In this document: piece after piece, positions 1 to 9,139 of the stretch | Numbering within the stretch: the stretch's first letter is position 1 | How the letters are laid out: each line of letters opens with the position of its first letter | NCBI GenBank assembly: GCA_036704045.1 | Contig: DATNQM010000016.1 | Coordinates: 1 to 64,000 of the forward strand | Length of the DNA: 64,000 nt | Direction: 5' to 3' | Origin: Ancylothrix sp036704045 | Lineage (GTDB): Bacteria > Cyanobacteriota > Cyanobacteriia > Cyanobacteriales > Oscillatoriaceae | The notes under the pieces: model-generated | Database searches by the model: none | Told to the model about the DNA's origin: nothing | The model's input: only the letters and a program-made list of their open reading frames with translations | Made by a program: the position numbers and the translations under genes

Positions 1-81
1 TTGCTCAAAAGTCTCTGCTCTTACTCCACAAAAGCGTTTAAACTCTTCTGGCTTCAAATTTTTGATAGTTTCGTAGCCCAT
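1..81 (-). CDS. IS5-like transposase, N-terminal fragment (runs off window)
   Basis: Read on the minus strand from an ATG at 81, an open frame of 27 codons runs to the window edge. It starts MGYETIKNLKPEEF and continues with KRFCGVRAETFEQ. From family knowledge, this 'IKNLKPEEFKRxxGVxxETF' beginning resembles the N-terminal helix-turn-helix region of cyanobacterial IS5-type DDE transposases. Only the first residues are visible, so catalytic residues and integrity cannot be judged. A sequence at about 128-142 (TTTCGCAAGAGGTCT) may belong to the element's terminal inverted repeat, but the partner end lies outside the window. Confidence 0.5.
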   Translation of the reverse strand, partial: MGYETIKNLKPEEFKRFCGVRAETFEQ

Positions 82-267
82 ATTTTTTTGATTTTATTGT
101 TTAAACATTCTATTTTCACACACACTTTCGCAAGAGGTCTAATACAACGGTAGGCAAGGAAATAGGCAATCATCTCCGATTAAAGCAAGAAAGTAGTACA
201 ATTTGAACGGAGGAATAGAAACTCTACATCTCAAAAAAATTTGAGAATTTTAATTAATTAACTTAAA

Positions 268-1887
268 ATGAAAAAAATAGTTGAGCAATGGCTACAAAAT
301 AATTTGTTTTTTCGCTACTTAATTATTACGGTATTAGTTTTAGGTTTATTTTTTCGTTTTGCAAATTTAGGGGATAAAATTTACTGGATTGATGAAACTT
401 TCACGTCTCTTAGAATTTCAGGATATACAGAATTAGAGTTAGTAAAAGAAGTTTCAGAAAAAGAAATTATAGGCATCAAAACTCTCCAAAAATATCAGCA
501 AATTAATTCAAATAAAACGGTTTTAGATACAATTAATGGGGTAGCAAAAGAAGAACCACAACTTACCCCTCTTTATTTTATTATTGCTCGATTTTGGGCG
601 GAGTTTTTTGGTAGTTCTGTGCTGGCAATTCGTAGTTTGTCTGCTGTCATAAGTTTGCTGGCGTTTCCGGCGCTTTATTGGCTGTGTCAAGAGTTATTTG
701 AGTTCCCATTTGTAAGCTGGGTTTCTATTGCACTAATGGCAGTTTCTCCCATTCATGTACTTTACGCGCAAGAAGCACGTCCCTATAGTTTATGGACAGT
801 AACAATTATCCTTTCTAGTGCGGCATTTCTCCATACAATACGCCGGAAAAGTGCTTTAAGTTTTTTTTATTATTTTTTGTCGTTAATATTAGGGTTTTAC
901 ACACATTTATTTTTTGCATTTGTTGTGCTTTTTCATATAATTTATTTGACAATGAAAAAAAAGTTTAAATGGACACCAACTCTGGCCGGTTTTACTCTGG
1001 TTTGGTGTGCCGGTGTTTTGAGTTTAATTCCTTGGTTTTTGGCGGTAATTTCTAACTGGGAACAAGTCCAGAATAAAACTAACTGGCAAACGCAAAGAAT
1101 AGTAGATTATTACAATGCTTTATTTAAAATTTGGTTAGTAAATGTTAATTTACCTTTTTTAGATTTTAATTTTGCAAGTTCCAGAGACTTTCGCTCTGAT
1201 TTTATCGGGATTGGAGTTTTAGTTGTTGGGTTTTGTTTTATTAGTTACGCTCTTTATTTTACCTACCGGCATTCATCCCGTCGCATCTGGAAGTTTATTT
1301 TGCTATTGAGTAGTCTCACATTTATTCTCTTAGCTGTACCAGATTTATTGTTTGGCGGAATGCGTTCAACTGTTAGTCGTTATATGATTCCCTGCTATGT
1401 GGGCTTGCAATTAGCAACAGCTTATTTTCTGGCAGATAGAATCATTTTTTCTCAAAAAAAAATATGGTGGAATGTGGTTTTAGGACTTGTATTATCATTA
1501 GGAATTATTTCATGTTTAACGAGTTTTCAATCTTCTATGTGGTGGGTTAAATATAATAGCAATAATAATTATGATATAGCCAAAATTATAAATGAGACAA
1601 AAGCACCTCTGATAATCACTGAAACTGAATCAAATTTACTTAACTTTAAACAGTTAGGAAACCTACTATCTTTAAGCTATATTTTAGATGAGAAAGTTAA
1701 GCTTAATCTCATTAACAGCCAAAGTTTTAATAACCCAAAATCCTCAATTACTTATAAAGTTTTTAGCGATATTTTTCTATATAATCCTTCAGACGAATTA
1801 CTATCATTACTACAAAACCAAAAATCCCAAACTCAAAAAGTTTTTATAAACATAAAAGATGAAATGAACCTATACAAAATAAATTAG
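268..1887 (+). CDS. GT39/ArnT-like membrane glycosyltransferase
   Basis: A 539-residue polytopic membrane protein. The first membrane segment (about residues 17-33) is followed by a WIDETFTS motif near residue 41, where GT39/PMT and ArnT-type enzymes carry their catalytic acidic residue in the first periplasmic loop. A second acidic motif (EEPQLTPLYF, about residues 96-105) starts the next hydrophobic stretch. At least eight further hydrophobic segments follow, then a soluble C-terminal tail. The family transfers sugars from polyprenyl-phosphate donors to proteins or lipids at the outer face of the membrane; the acceptor here cannot be deduced. The gene stands alone, is AT-rich and starts with ATG without a clear Shine-Dalgarno sequence. 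The closest alternative is an uncharacterised PMT_2-type mannosyltransferase. Confidence 0.75.
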   Translation: MKKIVEQWLQNNLFFRYLIITVLVLGLFFRFANLGDKIYWIDETFTSLRISGYTELELVKEVSEKEIIGIKTLQKYQQINSNKTVLDTINGVAKEEPQLTPLYFIIARFWAEFFGSSVLAIRSLSAVISLLAFPALYWLCQELFEFPFVSWVSIALMAVSPIHVLYAQEARPYSLWTVTIILSSAAFLHTIRRKSALSFFYYFLSLILGFYTHLFFAFVVLFHIIYLTMKKKFKWTPTLAGFTLVWCAGVLSLIPWFLAVISNWEQVQNKTNWQTQRIVDYYNALFKIWLVNVNLPFLDFNFASSRDFRSDFIGIGVLVVGFCFISYALYFTYRHSSRRIWKFILLLSSLTFILLAVPDLLFGGMRSTVSRYMIPCYVGLQLATAYFLADRIIFSQKKIWWNVVLGLVLSLGIISCLTSFQSSMWWVKYNSNNNYDIAKIINETKAPLIITETESNLLNFKQLGNLLSLSYILDEKVKLNLINSQSFNNPKSSITYKVFSDIFLYNPSDELLSLLQNQKSQTQKVFINIKDEMNLYKIN

Positions 1888-1907
1888 GGTGTTTTTTACA
1901 CACCCTA
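1885..1907. terminator. Hairpin after the glycosyltransferase gene
   Basis: TAGGGTGT (1885-1892) pairs perfectly with ACACCCTA (1900-1907) around a T-rich 7-nt loop. The hairpin begins inside the stop codon of the upstream gene and lies between convergent genes. There is no good T-tract, so the terminator role is only likely. Confidence 0.4.
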
Positions 1908-1948
1908 TAGCTAACTATTACAAGTTTTATAAAATCCCAAAACTTAAG

Positions 1949-4900
1949 CTATTTATCTCCAGAAACAGGTGGAAATTGATCGTTGATATTTTTTGAACCT
2001 AGCCGGCGTTTATAAAACCAATAAACCCCCAACATCAAAACCACTATAATATTGGTCAAAATTGAACTTCCTTCAGGAACAGAACCTGCACTTCCTGGAG
2101 CATGGATAGGCATTAGTTGCATTCCTTGGGGCAAATTAACCGGCACTTGTTGAGTGAGTTTAGGATTTTTTGGATCAACACGAACTTCTTCAGAAACAGC
2201 TACAAATGCCGTATAATTTGACATCAAACGATATTCTAATGCCGTATCCGTTACCATCTTAACCAACGTCGCATTTTCACCTCCATAAAGTTGATTCATT
2301 AACTCCTTAATTCTCGCCCTTCCCCACAATTGAGCAATCCCTGAATTACCGCTTACTTGGTCAAAATTTACATTCAAAACATTCTCATAGCGTTTTCCGC
2401 CCGCCATCGTACCTGTAACTTTTAATTGACCATTTTTTCGGTCTTCTTTTTTACCAAATAAAACCAGCGGTTGATTAGCAAATAAATCTGCTGCTTGCAA
2501 AGGATAAACAATCGGTTTTTTTCCTTCCCCTACCCAGCTTACCTCAATATTTGTCAACACCGGATTATTTAAATCTCGGAAAAAATTTGCAGCAACTTTT
2601 TGTGCCGGTTCTTCCGGTGGCAAAATCACTGACTTACCCCGTCCAAGTTCGGCCAAACGATTAAGAATAAATCGATTTGAAGAAGGCCCAACTCCAAAAG
2701 TATAAAGCCGATTCCCTGGTTTTAAACGTTTTTGAACTTCCCCAATAATCTGCATATCATCGCCAATTAAACCATCGGTTAATAATACAATACTCCTCAA
2801 TCTTCCATCCGGTGCCGGCGGGAAATTCAACACTTCATTAATACCTGCCATTAACTCACTACCACCATTGGCACTAAGGCGATTAACATAGGCTAAAGCC
2901 TTCGCACGATTAGCCGGTGTATTCTTCAAAGGTTCCGCAGAAAGTTTCGTTGATGTACTTGCAAAATCGATAATTGTAAACGTATCTTTTGCATTCAAAC
3001 CACTAATAAACCGACGCATCAACTCCTTTGATTGTTCAATTGCAGCGCCAGCTTGCGACCCCGAAGTATCCATCAAAAATACCACATCTTTCGGCACAAT
3101 TTCTTGAGGATTATACTTCAGTGCCGGAATTAAATAAACACCAAAATGTCCGCCTTTTTCATCTTTTTGAGTTAAAATTGTTGCCTGAGTTTCCGCACCG
3201 GCCACCTTATAACGTAAAATAAAATCCTTATTCGGAATCGTCTTATCTTGGGCTAACTTTATCTCCGCTTCCGAAGAACCAGATTTATCAATTAAAAGCT
3301 TATGAGAAGGCGATTTAACTTCCACAATAGGCACACCGGCATCAATTTCTACCGCCATAGTAATATCTTGACCTGACCTTGTTTCAGGAAGCATTGGCGG
3401 CGTAATTTTAGAAGCATCAGCAACCTGATTTGTATCACCTTGTGGGTTAATTTTTGAACCCGGAATATAACGGGGCCCAACTACCATCGGGAAAGCAAAT
3501 TCATAATCACCTCCCTCAAACTTCAAACTATCCGTATAACGAATCACAACCTCTATTTTTTCCCCAGGTTTAATATTCGCCAAAGACTGCGTAAAAATAT
3601 TATCCCGTTCTTGTTCTAGTAAACCCGCAGTTTTACCTTCTTGCTTTGCTTTCTCAAAAATTTGTTTCGCTTCCTCGCGTTTTTTAATCACCCCCTTAAT
3701 CACCCGATCTCCGATGCGAATTTCCATATCATCCACCGCCGCTTCATCGGGCAATGGAAATGTATAAACCGCCTCTAAAGGAGTCTTATAAGGGTTTGCA
3801 AAACTTTGTTTCACCTCTACCCGTGAAACATTTCCAGAAATCTTTGTTTTTACATCAGTTCGCAACAAAGGAAAAGATTTTTGTTGTCCTTTTTGATTGG
3901 CAAATAAACCGCCGACTCCCAACGGTTCTGAAAAGCTTTCCAGATTATTTGTGTTTTCTGCCAAACTTGAAACCGGCGCTTGGTTTTGCTGTAGGAAAGA
4001 ACCCACCACATTAAATCCCATCCAGCCAAACAACAATAATGCCGCACTTCCTGCGACTATTTTGGTTTTTGACTTCGCCAGAGGTGATGTATTTTCATTC
4101 AAATCTATGAACGCTTCTAAAGCGGTTTGGTAACGTTTTTTGAGCGCGCTTTCTAGCATTTTATCCAACACATTACCTAACTGAGAACTCACCGGTTTAG
4201 CTAAATATTGCCGCCAAATCCAACGATCATCAACTCCATCAAATAAATCAAAAGTTGGGATATTTGTCATTAAATGAATGCAAGTTACCCCTAAACTATA
4301 AATATCACTAGCAAACGTGGCTTTTCCTCGTGTTTGTTCCGGGGCAATATACGCCGCTGAACCGATCATTGTGCCGGTTTTTGCCAAAGAAGTTTCCGTC
4401 GCAAATTTTGCCGCACCAAAATCAACTAAAACCAGATTTTTAGTCGAAGATTGACGAATAATATTTTCTGGTTTAATATCCCGGTGAATTAAATTTTCTT
4501 TGTGAATATTATTCAACACCGGCAGCAACTCATTTAAAACTTGTCTAATTTTTATTTCATCAAAGGTTCCTTCTTCTTCCAACTCCTTTCCCAAATTTTT
4601 ACCAGCAATATATTCTTGCAATAAATATTGTTCTTCGCCTTCCTCAAAGTAATCTAAGAAATCAGGAACTTGCGGCAAACTTGCCAATTTTTTAAGTTGT
4701 TCTGCTTCTTGACGAAATAACTGAGAGGCTTTTTGCCGGTTAGCATTACTTTTAGGGAAAAATTGTTTAATTACACAGCGGTTTTGACTATCTTTTGAGG
4801 TATCAATTGCTAAAAAAGTCCTTCCAAACCCCCCAGATCCAAGCAACTTAATTGCCCGATATTTGTTGTGTAATAATAAAGGCTTACCACAAGCATTACA

Positions 4901-4993
4901 ATTTTCAGCAGTGAGAATATTTTGAGAATGCTGACAGTTAGGATTCAAACAATAAGAGTAAGAGGTGAATTGAGTCATAAAATTATTCTCCAA
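1949..4993 (-). CDS. Ser/Thr protein kinase fused to VIT and VWA domains
   Basis: A 1014-residue fusion. A zinc-ribbon-like cluster (Cys15, Cys20, Cys32, Cys35) precedes a complete Hanks-type kinase: glycine loop GSGGFGRTF at 52-60, VIK Lys76, HRDIKPEN at 170-177, DFG at 191-193 and APE at 217-219. A membrane segment follows (about 312-334). The distal part has a VIT domain (about 375-505) and a von Willebrand A domain (about 634-810) with an intact MIDAS (DTSGS at 642-646, TDG at 739-741). A second hydrophobic segment near the C-terminus ends in KRR. The likely topology is a cytosolic kinase with a periplasmic or cell-surface VIT-VWA module. The substrate is unknown. Met6 is an alternative start. 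It is divergent from the pentapeptide gene. Confidence 0.88.
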   Translation of the reverse strand: MENNFMTQFTSYSYCLNPNCQHSQNILTAENCNACGKPLLLHNKYRAIKLLGSGGFGRTFLAIDTSKDSQNRCVIKQFFPKSNANRQKASQLFRQEAEQLKKLASLPQVPDFLDYFEEGEEQYLLQEYIAGKNLGKELEEEGTFDEIKIRQVLNELLPVLNNIHKENLIHRDIKPENIIRQSSTKNLVLVDFGAAKFATETSLAKTGTMIGSAAYIAPEQTRGKATFASDIYSLGVTCIHLMTNIPTFDLFDGVDDRWIWRQYLAKPVSSQLGNVLDKMLESALKKRYQTALEAFIDLNENTSPLAKSKTKIVAGSAALLLFGWMGFNVVGSFLQQNQAPVSSLAENTNNLESFSEPLGVGGLFANQKGQQKSFPLLRTDVKTKISGNVSRVEVKQSFANPYKTPLEAVYTFPLPDEAAVDDMEIRIGDRVIKGVIKKREEAKQIFEKAKQEGKTAGLLEQERDNIFTQSLANIKPGEKIEVVIRYTDSLKFEGGDYEFAFPMVVGPRYIPGSKINPQGDTNQVADASKITPPMLPETRSGQDITMAVEIDAGVPIVEVKSPSHKLLIDKSGSSEAEIKLAQDKTIPNKDFILRYKVAGAETQATILTQKDEKGGHFGVYLIPALKYNPQEIVPKDVVFLMDTSGSQAGAAIEQSKELMRRFISGLNAKDTFTIIDFASTSTKLSAEPLKNTPANRAKALAYVNRLSANGGSELMAGINEVLNFPPAPDGRLRSIVLLTDGLIGDDMQIIGEVQKRLKPGNRLYTFGVGPSSNRFILNRLAELGRGKSVILPPEEPAQKVAANFFRDLNNPVLTNIEVSWVGEGKKPIVYPLQAADLFANQPLVLFGKKEDRKNGQLKVTGTMAGGKRYENVLNVNFDQVSGNSGIAQLWGRARIKELMNQLYGGENATLVKMVTDTALEYRLMSNYTAFVAVSEEVRVDPKNPKLTQQVPVNLPQGMQLMPIHAPGSAGSVPEGSSILTNIIVVLMLGVYWFYKRRLGSKNINDQFPPVSGDK

Positions 4994-5309
4994 ACAGTCA
5001 TCCTGTGCCTTTTAGAAACAATCACACAGGCTAATCTGCCTTGACTACCTCTTCTCATTGCTGGATTCCCGACACCAAGCCAACTTTTTTAAAGACAATT
5101 TTTAAAGCTTGGTGGCTAACGACTAGGCTTTTTAGCAGGGATCTGCTATTTTTTCTGATAGATTGCTGCAAACTTTTGTGTTTGACAGCTAAATTTCCAT
5201 AAGGCAGTTGCAGAAGGCTCAAATACCTTCAGCAGTTGCAACCGTTTCTACATTGTCGATCCCAGGGTTGCAAAAACAAAAACCAGGGGCATACCTCAAG
5301 GCAAAAAAT

Positions 5310-6101
5310 ATGGCTGGAAATCCCGCACACGTCAAACGATTATTAGAAACCAAACAATGCCAAGGCGGTGATCTTAGAGATGCCAACTTGAGCAGATTTA
5401 ATTTGAGTGGAGCAGATTTAAGTGGTGCTAAATTAATGTTTGCTAATCTCAATAATGTTAAATTGAGCAAGGCAAATTTAAGTGGTGCTGATTTAAGTTT
5501 TGCAAATGTGGTGGCTGCTGATTTAGTAAGTTCAGATTTAAGTGGTTTGGATGCCAAAGGTATCAATTTATTTGAATCTCATCTTAATCATGCCAACCTT
5601 AGTGGAGCCGATTTACGAGTTTCTAATCTTGTTAATGCCGATATCAGTGATGGTAATCTTTCGGGTGCAGATTTAGGAGGCGCAAATTTAATTGGCACAC
5701 AATTAACAAGAGCAAATTTAAGTGGGGTAAATTTGGCCGGCACTAATATGGGTAAAGCAAATATGGTGGCAGCAAATTTGCTCAATGCCAATCTTAGTGA
5801 TGCTCGTTTAGTAGAAGCAGATTTAAGTGATGCAAACCTCAGCGGTGCTAATCTTAGTAGTGCCAATTTATTGAATGCAAATTTAAGCGGAGCCAATCTT
5901 TCAGGAGCCAATCTTAATGGGGCAAATTTGGCAAATGCCAAACTTGATGGAGCGATTGGAATTGAGTTAGAAAGTCAAAATTTAAGACGAACGGCACCGG
6001 AAACTTATACCAATTCTCAACAAGCCGGTATGCCTTATTTAAGTTTGCCCCAATCGGGTTCCTATTATTCCGATAACCAACCACGTCGGGGGTTTCCTTA
6101 A
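5310..6101 (+). CDS. Pentapeptide-repeat protein
   Basis: About 263 residues, mostly tandem A(N/D)LSG pentapeptides that fold as a right-handed quadrilateral beta-helix. The N-terminal part carries NPAHVKRLLETKQCQGGDL before the repeats. A longer reading from TTG at 5208 is open, but its purine-rich stretch abuts the TTG. The ATG at 5310 has AAGG 8 nt upstream and gives the usual family beginning, so I prefer it. The C-terminal 50 residues are non-repetitive and rich in polar residues and proline. The function is unknown; such proteins are abundant in cyanobacteria. The same 'QCQG.L' lead-in occurs in the pentapeptide gene at the right edge of the window, where the second Cys is kept (CQGC); here it is Gly. 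Confidence 0.85.
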   Translation: MAGNPAHVKRLLETKQCQGGDLRDANLSRFNLSGADLSGAKLMFANLNNVKLSKANLSGADLSFANVVAADLVSSDLSGLDAKGINLFESHLNHANLSGADLRVSNLVNADISDGNLSGADLGGANLIGTQLTRANLSGVNLAGTNMGKANMVAANLLNANLSDARLVEADLSDANLSGANLSSANLLNANLSGANLSGANLNGANLANAKLDGAIGIELESQNLRRTAPETYTNSQQAGMPYLSLPQSGSYYSDNQPRRGFP

Positions 6102-6117
6102 TAGTAATTTTTGTTAA

Positions 6118-6148
6118 GAAACCCGATATTTTTAATCAATCGGGTTTC
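6118..6148. terminator. Bidirectional terminator between convergent genes
   Basis: GAAACCCGAT (6118-6127) pairs perfectly with ATCGGGTTTC (6139-6148), and T-rich sequence follows on the plus side. It sits between the convergent stops at 6101 and 6152. Confidence 0.8.
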
Positions 6149-6151
6149 TCT

Positions 6152-6841
6152 TTAGTAATCAGAATTTTTGCGTTTTGTACGTTCTTTAGGTTGCTTTCTC
6201 GATTGTTTTAACTCTTGACTGATATCTATAAATTCGTCTCGCCTCAAATAAGGATAGTCACTTACCCAAACATCTTGACTAGGAATGTAGATATCAGAAA
6301 CTTTTTCAATGCGGCTTAAATTTGGTTGGTTAGACATTACTAACATCAACGCAACTTGTCCTGGTTTGATTTTTTTATGTTCTTTTTTGAGGGGAACTCG
6401 CAATAAACTATTAAAGCCGGTTTTGTCTGCAACTTCCAGGTTAATGCGGCGTTCTCGGTTTTCAACAATTACCAAATCACCTTGATTATTAACAGTTTCT
6501 TCTTGACCAATTAAATCTTCTGTTATATAAACATCAGAAACTTTGCCTTGCCAAAATCCACAATATTGATACTTTCGGCATTGCCAATTTCGATAACTTG
6601 CTAAAGCAATGGGGCCCCAAAGCCAATATAAAGCGCCAAAAATTCCGATAATTAATTGTACATTGGCACCGCCTTGGCCAAAAATTGGAGTCATTAACCA
6701 AATAACTACAACGGCAATAACTGAAATTAAAAGACGTTTTAAAAAGTTTTGAGCATTTCCCCAATAATAGGCGTATTGGGCTCCGGTGGCGACCGGCGGA
6801 ATTAACATTTCAAAGCTTTTTCTGGTTAAAGGAATTAGCAT
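6152..6841 (-). CDS. Conserved cyanobacterial membrane protein, function unknown
   Basis: A 229-residue protein. A short N-terminal region (MLIPLTRKSFEMLIPPVATG) is followed by two adjacent hydrophobic segments (about 37-53 and 61-82) and a soluble domain of mostly beta character. The C-terminus is Lys/Arg-rich (SRKQPKERTKRK). Similar cyanobacterial proteins are sometimes labelled 'phosphate ABC transporter permease', but nothing in the sequence (no permease fold, only two membrane segments) supports a transport role. It lies downstream of dapB on the same strand, with a hairpin between them, so it is probably transcribed separately. Confidence 0.7.
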   Translation of the reverse strand: MLIPLTRKSFEMLIPPVATGAQYAYYWGNAQNFLKRLLISVIAVVVIWLMTPIFGQGGANVQLIIGIFGALYWLWGPIALASYRNWQCRKYQYCGFWQGKVSDVYITEDLIGQEETVNNQGDLVIVENRERRINLEVADKTGFNSLLRVPLKKEHKKIKPGQVALMLVMSNQPNLSRIEKVSDIYIPSQDVWVSDYPYLRRDEFIDISQELKQSRKQPKERTKRKNSDY

Positions 6842-6885
6842 ATTTTTTTTATTCAGCGCAAATAAACGCAGATAAATATAAATGA

Positions 6886-6912
6886 TTCATAGCTTTTTAA
6901 AAGGGCTATGAA
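6886..6912. terminator. Hairpin between dapB and the downstream membrane-protein gene
   Basis: TTCATAGC (6886-6893) pairs with GCTATGAA (6905-6912), with a loop containing TTTTTAAAA. On the minus strand it lies just after the dapB stop and is followed by an AT-rich run. Adjacent bases (about 6862-6872) contain the dispersed 'AATAAACGCAGAT' word also found before ruvC. Confidence 0.5.
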
Positions 6913-6931
6913 CCATTTTAAGAAAGCGGAT

Positions 6932-7756
6932 TTACAATATTTTTTCTAATCCGTAAATGAGAGACTTTAGTTGTAAAACTTTGCGAATTGAAAGCAACAC
7001 TCCTGGCATATAACAGGAACGATCACTGGTGTCGTGCCGTAAAGTATAAATTTGGCCGGTTGCTCCAAATATTACTTCTTGGTGGGCTATTAAACCAGGT
7101 AAACGGATGCTGTGAATGCGGATATTTTCGTCTGCTATGCTGCCCCTAGCACCGGCTATCTTTTCCGTTTCTTGCACTTGGGGAGGGTTAAAAGTTTTGC
7201 CAATTTCTGCTAATAACTCCGCAGTTTGTATCGCCGTTCCGCTTGGCGCATCAGCTTTTTGATTATGGTGAAGTTCGATAATTTCAACATGATCAAAATA
7301 TTTTGAAGCTTGGATCGCCGCTTGTTGTAATAACACCATCCCTATAGAAAAATTAGGAATAATTAAACAGCCGGTGCTGGCTTTTTCTGCAAATTCTGCT
7401 AAGTCTTTAAGTTGCTGGGCACTCATGCCGGTGGTGCCTACAACCGGCCTAATTCCATAAGCAATCGCCGACCTAATATTATTATAAACTCCTTCGGGAT
7501 GAGTGAAATCAACCATCACCGGCAACTCTTTTTGTTGAGCAGCAAAAGCACACATTGACTCCATTTCATTTGTAATAGGAACTTCTAAAGCCCCAATACC
7601 CGCCACTTCCCCCACATCTTTGCCGATAAGATCAGGATTACGATCAATAGCAGCCAACAAAGTCATATCAGACGCACCGGCCACAGCTTTAACAACTTCG
7701 CGGCCCATTTTGCCACCGGCACCGTTAACAATAACAGGAATAGGGGAATTGCTCAT
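6932..7756 (-). CDS. dapB: 4-hydroxy-tetrahydrodipicolinate reductase
   Basis: A 274-residue enzyme that reduces hydroxy-tetrahydrodipicolinate with NAD(P)H in lysine and meso-diaminopimelate synthesis. The Rossmann motif VNGAGGKMGREV lies at about 10-21. VVGTTG and the signature ELHHNQKADAPSGTA, with the catalytic His-His and Lys and the substrate-binding GTA, are intact. It is full length for the family and starts with ATG. It faces chlI divergently across 189 bp. Confidence 0.97.
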   Translation of the reverse strand: MSNSPIPVIVNGAGGKMGREVVKAVAGASDMTLLAAIDRNPDLIGKDVGEVAGIGALEVPITNEMESMCAFAAQQKELPVMVDFTHPEGVYNNIRSAIAYGIRPVVGTTGMSAQQLKDLAEFAEKASTGCLIIPNFSIGMVLLQQAAIQASKYFDHVEIIELHHNQKADAPSGTAIQTAELLAEIGKTFNPPQVQETEKIAGARGSIADENIRIHSIRLPGLIAHQEVIFGATGQIYTLRHDTSDRSCYMPGVLLSIRKVLQLKSLIYGLEKIL

Positions 7757-7945
7757 AATTTGTAGCTAAATATGTTTGTCATCACCATTTAACGAATTTT
7801 AGCAGGATGCTGCGCCTAGCCCACCAGCTAATAGCCCCAAGTAAAGCATAAGCATACAGTTTAAAGTTACTTAGGTTAAGCATGACCCAAGAGTTATAGA
7901 ATGAGATACGCACAACAATATTGACTTATAAAGTAGGAATTTCTC

Positions 7946-9055
7946 GTGACTCTCCCGCCAAGCTCTAACTCAACTGTAACTACCCGTCGCGCTGTTTATC
8001 CTTTTACTGCCATTGTGGGGCAAGAGGAGATGAAATTAGCGTTGATGTTAAATGTAATTGACCCCAAAATTGGCGGTGTAATGATCATGGGAGATCGCGG
8101 CACCGGCAAGTCTACCACAATTCGGGCGCTGGCTGATTTGCTGCCAGAAATTGATGTGGTAGCAGATGATCCGTTTAATTGTCATCCCAGCGATCCTGAC
8201 TTAATGAGTGATGAATTGCGTCAGCGTATTGCTAATGGGGAAAATGTGCCGGTTGTCAAGCGCAAAGTGCAAATGGTTGATTTGCCTTTGGGTGCTACCG
8301 AAGATCGTGTTTGTGGCACCATTGATATTGAAAAAGCATTATCGGAAGGCGTCAAAGCTTTTGAACCTGGTTTGTTGGCAAAAGCAAATCGTGGCATTCT
8401 TTATGTAGATGAAGTTAACTTGTTAGATGATCACTTAGTGGATGTGCTTTTAGATTCCGCAGCATCCGGTTGGAATACGGTAGAACGTGAAGGAATTTCC
8501 ATTCGACATCCAGCCCGGTTTGTGTTAGTTGGATCTGGCAACCCAGAAGAAGGAGAATTGCGTCCACAATTATTAGATCGGTTCGGAATGCACGCCGAAA
8601 TTCGCACCGTAAAAGAGCCGATTTTGCGAGTTAAAATTGTTGAAGAACGTTCAGCTTTTGATGCTGACCCCCAAGGATATTTAGAAGCTTGTCAAGCAGA
8701 GCAAAATGCGGTACAAAAAAGCTTAGTAGATGCTCAGAATTTGCTGAAATCTGTTCAAATTGATTATGATTTGCGAGTCCAAATTTCGCAGGTTTGTGCA
8801 GAATTAGATGTGGATGGTTTGCGTGGAGATTTGGTGACAAATCGTGCCGCCAAGGCCATTGCAGCATTTGAAGGGCGTACTAATGTAACAGTGGATGATA
8901 TTCGCCGTGTAGTTACACTTTGTTTGCGTCACCGGTTGCGGAAAGATCCCCTAGAGTCCATTGATTCTGGATCAAAAGTAGAAAAGGTTTTCTGTCGAGT
9001 TTTTGGTTTACCTGAACCAGAGCAAAAAATTCCCGCAATGGCCGGTAAACGTTGA
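7946..9055 (+). CDS. chlI: Magnesium chelatase ATPase subunit I
   Basis: A 369-residue AAA+ subunit of magnesium chelatase, which inserts Mg2+ into protoporphyrin IX at the branch point to chlorophyll. Walker A is GDRGTGKST (about 49-57) and Walker B is ILYVDEVNLL (about 151-160). The sensor and arginine-finger region around GSGNPEEGELRPQLLDRFG is intact. The start is GTG at 7946, supported by AGGA about 7 nt upstream. The partners chlD and chlH are not in this window. Confidence 0.97.
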   Translation: MTLPPSSNSTVTTRRAVYPFTAIVGQEEMKLALMLNVIDPKIGGVMIMGDRGTGKSTTIRALADLLPEIDVVADDPFNCHPSDPDLMSDELRQRIANGENVPVVKRKVQMVDLPLGATEDRVCGTIDIEKALSEGVKAFEPGLLAKANRGILYVDEVNLLDDHLVDVLLDSAASGWNTVEREGISIRHPARFVLVGSGNPEEGELRPQLLDRFGMHAEIRTVKEPILRVKIVEERSAFDADPQGYLEACQAEQNAVQKSLVDAQNLLKSVQIDYDLRVQISQVCAELDVDGLRGDLVTNRAAKAIAAFEGRTNVTVDDIRRVVTLCLRHRLRKDPLESIDSGSKVEKVFCRVFGLPEPEQKIPAMAGKR

Positions 9056-9085
9056 GATAAAACTTATTTAACCGCATCCTATTGC

Positions 9086-9127
9086 AGATAAACGCGGATA
9101 AATTTTGTAGTTCATCTGCGTTTATCT
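9086..9127. repeat. Palindromic 'GATAAACGC' repeat before ruvC
   Basis: AGATAAACGCGGAT (9086-9099) pairs with ATCTGCGTTTATCT (9114-9127), with one mismatch. The right arm ends 12 nt before the ruvC ATG, and no clear Shine-Dalgarno sequence lies between them. Related words occur at about 6862 and 27430. Confidence 0.6.
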
Positions 9128-9139
9128 CCTGATAAAAAA

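Noticed and set aside
5219..5941. Two long minus-strand frames opposite the pentapeptide gene (5219-5566 and 5588-5941)
   Set aside because: They are antisense shadows of the pentapeptide repeats, giving low-complexity Leu/Ala/Pro text.
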